From the NCBI GenBank assembly GCA_964646755.1, contig CAZYIE010000003.1, positions 62,001 through 126,000 of the forward strand: a stretch of DNA of 64,000 nucleotides, written 5' to 3'. Source of the DNA: MVRV01 sp964646755. GTDB taxonomy: Bacteria; Desulfobacterota; Syntrophia; Syntrophales; Smithellaceae. Below are positions 54,139 to 62,415 of the stretch, in pieces (position 1 is the stretch's first letter; each line of letters starts with the position of its first letter). Position numbers and translations under genes: made by a program. The notes under the pieces are model-generated. The model saw only the letters and a list, made by a program, of their open reading frames with translations. It ran no database searches and was not told the DNA's origin.

Positions 54139-54246
54139 TTACCTGTTGCCTTTTATCTTTTTATTCTTAATTGGCTGAACCTTCCTTTTGTCCCTTAAAA
54201 CACGGGAAATGTCTTTTTGTCTTCGTGTAACTTTTTGTCCGCCCAT
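54139..54246 (-). CDS. Very small basic protein, 35 residues
   Basis: MGGQKVTRRQKDISRVLRDK, then a Lys/Arg-rich tail ending KIKGNR. Net charge is strongly positive. A GGGAG ribosome-site-like motif lies about nine bases before the ATG. It could be a real small gene or chance; conservation elsewhere would decide. Confidence 0.4.
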   Translation of the reverse strand: MGGQKVTRRQKDISRVLRDKRKVQPIKNKKIKGNR

Positions 54247-54262
54247 GATTAACTATCTCCCG

Positions 54263-54553
54263 CTATACGCATTCTTCCAGCGGTAAAGTAAATGCTTTCA
54301 CACCGGCCCGGGGATGATCTAATTTTAATTTTTTTACCAAATCACAAAGTCCGGTAATCTCCGCATCATCTACAGCTATAAATAAGGCGTTGTTCGTTCC
54401 AGGCCAACAATGGGTATCCAGTTTGGGCTCTGTTTCCTTTCCCTCTCCCGTGGCGCCATGCATTTTAGTATAGGCTTTAAATCCTGCGTCCTTAAAAGCG
54501 GCAAGAATATACTCATCAGAGGCTTCACAATACACTACTAGAAACATTTTCAT
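54263..54553 (-). CDS. PG0541-like transporter-associated protein
   Basis: A 96-residue soluble protein: MKMFLVVYCEASDEYILAAF, ending LKLDHPRAGVKAFTLPLEE. Its small ferredoxin-like alpha/beta fold and position directly after an RND pump match the PG0541-type transporter-associated family. It is probably a small-molecule or metal sensor for the pump. The ribosome site is weak. Confidence 0.6.
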   Translation of the reverse strand: MKMFLVVYCEASDEYILAAFKDAGFKAYTKMHGATGEGKETEPKLDTHCWPGTNNALFIAVDDAEITGLCDLVKKLKLDHPRAGVKAFTLPLEECV

Positions 54554-54580
54554 TCCGACACCTCTCTGATTGACATATTT

Positions 54581-57500
54581 TTATTTTTCAGTAAGTTGCT
54601 CTTTTGGTTTTTTCCGGTTCTTAAACTTTTCCTGCCAGTCGTCAAAAATATCATAGGCGGATGGAATAACAATTAACGTCAATACCAGTGATGTTAATAG
54701 TCCGCCGATCACCGATATACCCATCGGAGCACGCGTTTCCGCACCCTCTCCGACACCCAGGGCAATCGGCAGCATGCCGAAAACCATGGCAAAAGTCGTC
54801 ATGAGAATCGGACGCATCCGGACAGGTCCCGCCTGGAGGATTGCTTCACGGCGCGGCATTCCACGATCGCGTAAAACATTGGTATAGTCCACGAGCAAAA
54901 TGGCGTTTTTCTTAACCAGCCCCATGAGTAGAATCAGGCCGATAAAGCTGTAAATATTAAGTGTCTTGCCCGTAATAAACAAGGCGCCGAATGCGCCGAC
55001 AAAAGATAGCGGCAGGGAAAGCAATACCGTAATGGGATGAACAAAGCTTTCAAATTGCGCGGCCAGAATCATATAAGCCATGATAACACCCAGCATCAAG
55101 GCAAAAAGCAGATAACCAAAAGACTCCTGCATCGTATCGGCCATCCCCTGGTATTTGGGTAAATAATCCGGCGGCAATATTTTCCCGGCAATGGAATCCA
55201 GTTCGTCTTTTGCCTGTCCCAGTGGTTTTCCTTCGAGGGAAGCAAATATGGTAATGGCTCTTTGCCGGTCAACGCGATTGATGACACTGGGGCCGCTTCC
55301 TTCCTCCACTTTGACTACATTGGCCAGTTCCACGAGTTTTCCATCGCGGGCCCGCACAGAAATGCGCTGCATGCCACCGGCACTTTCCCGATCCTGCGGA
55401 TTCAATCTAACTCTCAGGTCATAACGCTTTCCTTTTTGCTCGTCTTTATAACGGGCAATATCCAGCTCTCCGCTGATCAGCAGATTAATGGCCTCGGCAA
55501 CTGAGGCTACATCAACGCCCAGATTCGCCGCCCGGTCACGGTCGATGTAAACTTTGAATTCCGGTTTGCCAACTTCCAGAGACGTATCTACATCCACGAT
55601 TCCCGGCAGTTTGGAAAAATCAGCCGTTATTTGCTTTGCATAATTCTTTAATGCGGTAAGGTCCTGTCCGCGAATACTGTATTGAATGGGCACCTGTCTC
55701 TGACCACCGCCAACAACAGAAACATCTTCTGCGGATACTTTTAACCCCGGGATCTGCCGCAATTTTATTCGTGCTATTTTTTTAATATCTTCCTGACTCT
55801 TTTTGCGCTGTGCTTTTGGTTTCAGGTTGAGCATCATCAAAGCGCGGTTGGCATACCCCCCATATCCCTGAACGTAAAACACAGATTTTATTTCCGGAAT
55901 TTCCTGCATCATGGCTTCCGTATTGCCGAGGTATTTTTCTATTTGATCCACGGAATAATCAATCGGGGCTTCCATGCGAATCAGGAAAACACCCTGATCT
56001 TCCGGCGGCGTGAATTCCTTCCCGATAAATGCCGTGAGCCCGAGGCTTAGAACAAATATAATCAAGGCAGNNNNNNNNNNGTTTTGCGGTAACCCAGGGT
56101 AAATTCCAAAACCACCCGATAAAACAATTCCAGTTTTTTATAATAATGTTCCAGATAATCGCTGATTCGGGTCCAAATGTGCTTATTGCCATCTCCGATG
56201 CCGCTGACACCAGGGGCCAAGGGATTGTGTATGGATTTTTTATGAGACTTGAGGAAAATCGAAGCCATCATCGGCGTCAAAGTAAAGGAAACAAGCAACG
56301 AAACCAGAATGGCAAATATAATCGTTAAGGCAAACTGGAGGAAAAATCTGCCGATAATCCCTTTCATGAAAGCAACGGGCAGAAAAATACCCACAATGGC
56401 AAAAGTCGTGGCCATAACAGCCAGGCCGATTTCCGAGGTGGCAAAGGTAGCCGCCTCTCGTGGCTCCATCCCTTCTTCGATATGACGGTAAATATTTTCA
56501 ATGACAATAATGGCATCATCAATGAGCAGGCCCACCGATAGCGATAGAGCCAGCATCGTCATATTATTAAAGGTAAAACCAAAAGCATTAATCAACGCAA
56601 AAGTCGAGATAACGGAAACAGGCAGAGCTACTGCACTAATTAAAGTAGTACGCACATTTTTAAGAAAAATAAAAACGGCCAGAATGGCAAAAATACTGCC
56701 AATGATTAAATGGAATTGAACTTCATTGATCGAACGAACAATAAATAGTGACTGATCATTGGCGATATTGACTTTCATTCCCGGAGGCAGTGTTTTATTG
56801 ATTTTTTCGACTTCCTTTTTGACGCGGTTGGCCACCTCTACCGTATTGGTTCCCGATTGTTTCTGAATTGCCATACCAACGGCTGGAACTCTGTCGAAAC
56901 GAGACAGGGACCTTTTTTCTTCCATACCGTCTTCCGCCCTGCCGATATCCCGGACACGCACCGGCGAGCCTTTATAGTAACTTATGATCAAGTCATTGAA
57001 ATCAGGAATTTTCGCAAATTCACCCTTGATTCGGACGGTATATTCCTTCGTTTGGGTTTCAATCCGACCACCCGGCAACTCGATATTTTCCCGTTTAAGG
57101 GCGACGACAACATCGCCGGGAGATACTTGATAGGCCTGCATTTTGGCGACATCCAGCCAGATGCGCACCTGCCGCAGACGCAAACCGTAGAAAATGACAT
57201 CTCCGACACCGTTGATGCGCTGCATTTGTTCTTTTAATACTTCATCCGCATAGGTGGAAAGATCACGCACCGACCGTTTACCGGAAAGATTCAGAAATAA
57301 AATCGGCGATGCGTCGGGGTCCACTTTGGCAATTCTGGGTTCTTCAATGTCCGCAGGCAATTTGTTGCGAATCCCGGATACTTTTTCCCGCACATCCTGA
57401 ACGGCCTGGTCGATGTCCCTCTCCAGAACGAATTCGATGGTTGTGCGCGACATGCTTTCGTAACTAGTGGACGTAATACTTTTAACGCCGTTAATAGTAT

Positions 57501-57714
57501 TGACGGCGCCTTCAATGCGATCCGTGACGTCCACATCCATAACATCGGGACTGGCGCCTTTGAGGGTCGTGGTAATGGTGACAATGGGAAAGTCGACCTT
57601 CGGGAAAAGATCGACGCCGATGGACGGATAACTGACAATGCCCAGCACCACAAGGGCCATGATCACCATGGTGGCAAATACCGGTCTTTTAACGGAGGTA
57701 TCAGCGAGCCACAT
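54581..57714 (-). CDS. RND-family efflux pump, interrupted by an assembly gap
   Basis: The two parts, either side of the N run at 56071-56080, together give about 1040 residues with the RND proton-relay Asp pair in LLIDDAIIVIENI, the Lys in GLVKKNAILLVDY, and periplasmic loops on both halves. The N-terminal 544 codons plus two bases and the C-terminal part starting in ALIIFVLSLGL are in frame only if the true gap is 2 mod 3. With the upstream MFP and TolC proteins it forms a tripartite pump; substrates are unknown. Confidence 0.93.
56071..56080. other. Assembly gap (10 N) inside the RND pump gene
   Basis: Only a few codons are likely missing, between GYRK and ALIIFVLS, at the start of the second half's first membrane span. 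The ten N break the frame artificially. Confidence 0.95.
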
Positions 57715-58825
57715 TAACCTTCACCCCTTCCGACAAATTGTTCTGACCGACAACAACAATCTGTTCTTTTTCATTGAGTCCTTCCATAATTTCCACATAT
57801 TCTCCGTACTTGTTGCCCGTTTTGATGATTCTTTCCTGTGCTTTATTGTCATTGACAACAAAAATACGGACCGTGGGACCATCGTAAAGAAGTGCCGTTA
57901 TGGGAATGATCACCGCATCTCGCGCCGCCTGCGTAAATATCTGGATCCGGGCAAAATATCCCGGCTTTAATACATGATTGGTATTGGGAACAATGGCTTC
58001 CGCCTGCAGTGTTCGCGTTCTTTCTTCCACATTAGGATAAAGAAGACTTACCTTGCCCTTAAATTGTTTGCCGGGAAAAGCATCCACGGTAAAATTTACT
58101 TCCTGACCTATTTTCAATCCGGCAACATCTTTTTCACTGATGGTAAAATTTAGTTTAAGAGGATCAATTTTAATCAACTGCAAAAGCGGCGTTCCGTTGC
58201 GCACATAATCACCAACAGATACTTTCTTTTCTTTCACCGAGGCAACAAGGGGCGAATAGACCCTGGTTCGCGCCAGCCTCTCCCGGGAAGTTTCCAAGGT
58301 GGCGCGAGCCCTCTCCAGATCGGCTTCCGTAAGCGCAAGCCTTGTGGAAACATCATCAAACTGTTGTTTGGTAATCAATTCTTCTTTATAAAGCGTATCC
58401 TTTCTCTTATATTCAGCTTTCGCATTATCCAGATTGGCCTGGGCCTGTCTGAGCGCGGCCTCCGATCTCTTCAAATCCAATGTATAATCAATATCGTTAA
58501 CGACTGCTAAAAGTGTTCTTGCTTCAACCCGTGAACCCTCTTCCACCATTATTTTCCTTACTATTCCATCCACTTCCGAACTAACCATTACTTCTTCATA
58601 CGGTTTCAAAGTACCGGTTGTTTCCAGATAAGGTTGAATTTGTTTCTTGGCTGCCGACGCTATTGTGACATTGACCAATCTTTCGCGTTCCACTTTCTTT
58701 TCTTTGCCACAAGCAATTAATGTCATTCCCACCATCATCAGGATGATGATTAAAAGCGCCACATGCAGGATTCGCCGCCTTGATTTATTTTTTCTGCCTG
58801 GAAAAGCAACTTTCGTCGAATTCAT
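57701..58825 (-). CDS. RND-type periplasmic adaptor (membrane fusion) lipoprotein
   Basis: Starting at ATG 58825 (MNSTKVAF) it is 374 residues with a lipobox TLIACGK, a lipoyl/barrel-sandwich segment (EVMVSSEVDGIVRKIMVEEGS), a coiled-coil hairpin, and a beta-barrel. It bridges the RND pump and TolC. It overlaps the RND start by 14 bases, so translation is coupled. Confidence 0.9.
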   Translation of the reverse strand: MNSTKVAFPGRKNKSRRRILHVALLIIILMMVGMTLIACGKEKKVERERLVNVTIASAAKKQIQPYLETTGTLKPYEEVMVSSEVDGIVRKIMVEEGSRVEARTLLAVVNDIDYTLDLKRSEAALRQAQANLDNAKAEYKRKDTLYKEELITKQQFDDVSTRLALTEADLERARATLETSRERLARTRVYSPLVASVKEKKVSVGDYVRNGTPLLQLIKIDPLKLNFTISEKDVAGLKIGQEVNFTVDAFPGKQFKGKVSLLYPNVEERTRTLQAEAIVPNTNHVLKPGYFARIQIFTQAARDAVIIPITALLYDGPTVRIFVVNDNKAQERIIKTGNKYGEYVEIMEGLNEKEQIVVVGQNNLSEGVKVNVAR

Positions 58826-58870
58826 GTAATATTTATCCTCCCCGGAATTAGCCACATAAGATTCAGGTTA

Positions 58871-60184
58871 TTATTTACTGGCATTGACAAATTGCAACAA
58901 CAGGCCGCTGGTTCTCTTTAATTTCAGATTGGCCAGCTGGTAATTATAGCGCGCCTCATTCACGTTTCTTTCCGCAGAAAGCAGCAGCGAATTGGCATCC
59001 ATTACGTCCAGGCTTGTCGACAGCCCGTTATTGAACATGCGAATTACTGCATTATAATTATCTTCGGCAAAGATGCGCTGATCTTCCAAAAATATTAGCG
59101 TGCCTTGTTGCGTCTGCAAATCCAAATAGGCGCTCTGTAATTCTATATCTACATTCTTTTTAAAATCGTTATAGGCGAGCTTGGCCTGCCTCTCTTTAGC
59201 TTTTGCCTCTCGGAGCTCAGCCATCCTTAAGCCCCCTTCAAAAAAAGGAAAGGTTAAAGACACACCGGCTAAAGCACTTTCCCTGTTCAGTGTCGGCGAT
59301 GTAGGATACTGATCAACACCATTATAAATGGCAAACAAGCCAACGCTGGGCCAAAAAGCGCCCCGGGCATACTTAACCTGCTCTGCGGCCATTTGCGTCT
59401 GGACATCAAAACTTTTCAAATCGGCCCGCGATTCCCCAGCGGCGTTACGCAGGTTATTCAAGGTGATCTGCTCATCCGGTGATATGGGTGTTTCCTTGAG
59501 CAGAAAATCATCTTCAACACCGGTAACTCTTACCATCAGGGCGCGGACAAGCTTAAAAGCATTGGTCGCCTTGAGGTAGTCGGAACGCGCTCCGGAGAGC
59601 TCGCCATCGGCCCGCAGCAGCGCCGTTCTGGTCAGTTCGCCAACCTTTACTCTCTTTTCTACGGAATCCCGATATTGGGTCAGGCGCTCCATATTGGCCG
59701 CGGCAACTTCCAGAGATTTCTTTGCTTTCAGAGTATCATAATACGCAGAGGCAACGGCCAGAACAAAATCAGATTTTGTTGCCGTCAGATCATATTCACT
59801 TTTCGTAACATTTTGGCCGGCAAATTTTAAGGCATTTAGCTCCCTTACTGAGAGAGAAAAAGATTCATCTGCGCGTACTCCCCAGTTGCCAGATCTCTCG
59901 GGTTGAATTAGCACAGTGCTATATCCGGGCGGATCGCCATACTTTTTTTCCGTAAACTGATTATATGTGCCAAAAGCAGTTACCCTGGGAGATAAAACCG
60001 CCCAGGCCTTATCCTTACCTGTTTTGGCAATATAAAGGTTCTCCTCGGCAAATTTAATCTTTTCCGAATTTTTCAGGGCTTGTTGATACAAATCACTCAA
60101 TGTATATTCCGCTGCCTTTGCTCCGGGAACAAAGGCAATCATTGCCGCTAATATGACTATTCCGCAAAATACAATTTTTCTCAT
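58871..60184 (-). CDS. TolC-family outer-membrane efflux protein (second copy)
   Basis: A 437-residue protein with a signal peptide (cleavage after AKA near 24) and the two helical-repeat halves of the TolC fold. The usual internal repeat LDVMDANSLLLSAERNVNEA stands near the end. It forms the outer-membrane channel. A second TolC protein is encoded directly upstream. Confidence 0.9.
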   Translation of the reverse strand: MRKIVFCGIVILAAMIAFVPGAKAAEYTLSDLYQQALKNSEKIKFAEENLYIAKTGKDKAWAVLSPRVTAFGTYNQFTEKKYGDPPGYSTVLIQPERSGNWGVRADESFSLSVRELNALKFAGQNVTKSEYDLTATKSDFVLAVASAYYDTLKAKKSLEVAAANMERLTQYRDSVEKRVKVGELTRTALLRADGELSGARSDYLKATNAFKLVRALMVRVTGVEDDFLLKETPISPDEQITLNNLRNAAGESRADLKSFDVQTQMAAEQVKYARGAFWPSVGLFAIYNGVDQYPTSPTLNRESALAGVSLTFPFFEGGLRMAELREAKAKERQAKLAYNDFKKNVDIELQSAYLDLQTQQGTLIFLEDQRIFAEDNYNAVIRMFNNGLSTSLDVMDANSLLLSAERNVNEARYNYQLANLKLKRTSGLLLQFVNASK

Positions 60185-60221
60185 CAGGAAATCCTTTCAC
60201 CTCTGCCTGTGCCAGGAAAGT

Positions 60222-61562
60222 TTATCGCCTTATCCCCATTGCCCGGTCGAGTTTTGCATAACTGATATTAAAGTCCCCCAAAGCATTAGCATATTGGGCT
60301 TTGGCTTTGGTCAAAAGAGTCTGGGCATCTAATACTTCCGTTGACGTAGCTACTCTTTCTTTAAACCGCTCTTGTGTAATACGGAAATTCTCGTCTGCCT
60401 GCTCGATTACTTTTTCAGAAACGACAATTTGTGTTTCCGCCTCCTGTAAATTCAGATAAGCATTTTTGATTTCCAGAGCAATTATGTCATTCAGTTCCTT
60501 GGCTGCGTCCAAAGCCTGGCTTTCTCTGGCCCGGCTGGCATCTACCCGAAACTTTGTCCTGCCCCATTCCCAGAAATTCCAACTGGCCACACCCATTACA
60601 TACCAGTTTTCCGCATCCTTAAAATCACTGCCGGAAACCGAAGGATTATCGCCGGACCGCGTGTAATTACCAACCAGACTTAATGTTGGCAGATATTCGC
60701 TTTGCGCCACCCGCACCAATTTCCCCGCTTGCTCTGCTTTTAGTGCTACAATTTTCAATTCCGGCCTGTTTTTCAAAGCAATTGCAAAACATTCATCCAA
60801 TTGTTTCTCCAAGGGTGTGTATTGCAAAACATCGGCTATTTGTACAGGTGTTAATATCTTGCGTTTCAAGACTGTATTAAAACGGGCCTTCGTCAGTTCT
60901 ACTGCATTTTGCGCTTTGGTCAGAGCCTGCTTGCCATTGGCCAGTTCAACTTCCGCATGCAGCAAATCATTTTTGGGGATCATCCCCACTTTAAAGTAAT
61001 TCCTCGCTGCATCGCGATGAGCGGTTAGCATTTCCACCGATTGACGTGCTGTTTCCATAATCTTTTGCGCGCGTAAAATTTCAAAATAGGCAATCTTGAC
61101 GTCCTGCACAACATCCTGCTGTTTGGCAGTTTCTTCTATTCTCGCAGCATCTTCGCCGATTCGGCCGGCCTGATAATTAGCAATCAGGCCTCCCCCTGTA
61201 AAAAGAGGCTGGCGGGCTTCGATTGTCCAATTGTAATTATTTTGTGTTCCGGCGGGAATTTCCGTACCATTCATGGGAGAAAACGCACCCGTAAGTCCCT
61301 GAAATCTCGAAAACGGCGCTTCATTCAAGCGGGTGTAATTATATGACGTATTAAATCTGGGCAAAAATCCGGTAATGGCTTCTCTTTTCTGCGCGGTGGC
61401 AGCTTTCACACCCTCTTGGGCGGAATGAATGGTCAAACTGTTTTTTAACGCAATTTCAATGCTTGCTTCGAGTGTTAATAGTTCCTGGGCAAACACAAAA
61501 CCGGGAATTAAAAAAAATGTAATAACTGGGAAAAAAACCGCCAGGAGAATTTTATTTTTCAT
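60222..61562 (-). CDS. TolC-family outer-membrane efflux protein (first copy)
   Basis: A 446-residue TolC protein: signal peptide (cleavage after FAQ near 26), LTLEASIEIALKNSLTIHSA and TEVLDAQTLLTKAKAQYANA as the two characteristic repeats. It is only distantly similar to the copy at 58871. The start overlaps the tetR end by 11 bases. Confidence 0.9.
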   Translation of the reverse strand: MKNKILLAVFFPVITFFLIPGFVFAQELLTLEASIEIALKNSLTIHSAQEGVKAATAQKREAITGFLPRFNTSYNYTRLNEAPFSRFQGLTGAFSPMNGTEIPAGTQNNYNWTIEARQPLFTGGGLIANYQAGRIGEDAARIEETAKQQDVVQDVKIAYFEILRAQKIMETARQSVEMLTAHRDAARNYFKVGMIPKNDLLHAEVELANGKQALTKAQNAVELTKARFNTVLKRKILTPVQIADVLQYTPLEKQLDECFAIALKNRPELKIVALKAEQAGKLVRVAQSEYLPTLSLVGNYTRSGDNPSVSGSDFKDAENWYVMGVASWNFWEWGRTKFRVDASRARESQALDAAKELNDIIALEIKNAYLNLQEAETQIVVSEKVIEQADENFRITQERFKERVATSTEVLDAQTLLTKAKAQYANALGDFNISYAKLDRAMGIRR

Positions 61563-62172
61563 TTTGTTGCACCCCTTGTAAAAATACTTTCAAAATAAAA
61601 TCTTTTTTGGAGCTAAGTGATGTCTTTGCCGGAAACAACATCCAGTCCACTGCCGAAAATCTGATCAGTCCAAACAATACACTGGCCACATCACGCGCCG
61701 GGAGAGGTCGTAAAAAACCGCTGTTCATCCCATTTTCTATTTCATTTTCAATGAAGGTCAAATGCTGCAAATAACCTTCCATAATTTTCTGACGCAATGA
61801 AGTCATTACCTCCGAGGGAGCAGCATTTTCACCTCGAATGAATAATTTACAGAAATCGGCGTTACTTTCCACAAACTGAAAGTGTGCGGCAATAATCATT
61901 TCAATTTTTTCAGCAATGCCGGAAATGGCTTTCACTTTTTCTCTAACTTGTCCGTGCATCAGATCAAGTTTTTCACTGAGCATGCTGCTGTAGAGATCTT
62001 CTTTGCCGGCAAAAAACTGATAAAGGGAACCAATGGAAAAACCGGAAGCCTGGGCAATTTCCGCCATTGTAACATTATAGAAACCTTTAATGGCAAATAT
62101 TTTTTCCGCCTGCTCCAGTATCTCCGCCCGTCGCACTTTAAATTCGCGCTCTTTGCGTGCTGTTTTCTCCAT
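61552..62172 (-). CDS. TetR-family transcriptional regulator
   Basis: Starting at ATG 62172 (MEKTARKERE), seven bases after GAGGAT, it has 206 residues with an N-terminal helix-turn-helix (FYNVTMAEIAQASGFSIGSL, then YQFFAGKEDL) and a ligand-binding helical remainder. It is first in the efflux operon (tetR-tolC-tolC-MFP-RND) and likely represses it until an exported compound binds. Its operator should lie in the AT-rich 62173-62350 region. Confidence 0.9.
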   Translation of the reverse strand: MEKTARKEREFKVRRAEILEQAEKIFAIKGFYNVTMAEIAQASGFSIGSLYQFFAGKEDLYSSMLSEKLDLMHGQVREKVKAISGIAEKIEMIIAAHFQFVESNADFCKLFIRGENAAPSEVMTSLRQKIMEGYLQHLTFIENEIENGMNSGFLRPLPARDVASVLFGLIRFSAVDWMLFPAKTSLSSKKDFILKVFLQGVQQNEK

Positions 62173-62348
62173 TACGATATCCTCATCCACCACCTGAATA
62201 CGTGTTCATTTTTTGAATCAGCGCTCACAATATATAATAATTATTTTTTGTCAAGGGAATTGTGGATAACTATTCTTGGCCAATTTAATTATTTATAACA
62301 GATCGGAAATTGAGCGTTGGATATTGGATATTCATCCCTCTTCCCTTC

Positions 62349-62415
62349 ACCGGCATACGCCGGTCTTTGAGCCATCAGCCATCAGCCTTCAGTCTTTAGC
62401 CGTCAGTCTTCAGCC
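62349..62415. repeat. Gene-end CTGA-rich repeat, copy at the hybrid kinase
   Basis: On the minus strand the kinase ends with GCTGAAGACTGACGGCTAAA, the stop TGA lying inside the repeat, and continues in further GRCTGA units. A hairpin ACCGGC-ATAC-GCCGGT (62349-62364) follows. Confidence 0.55.
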
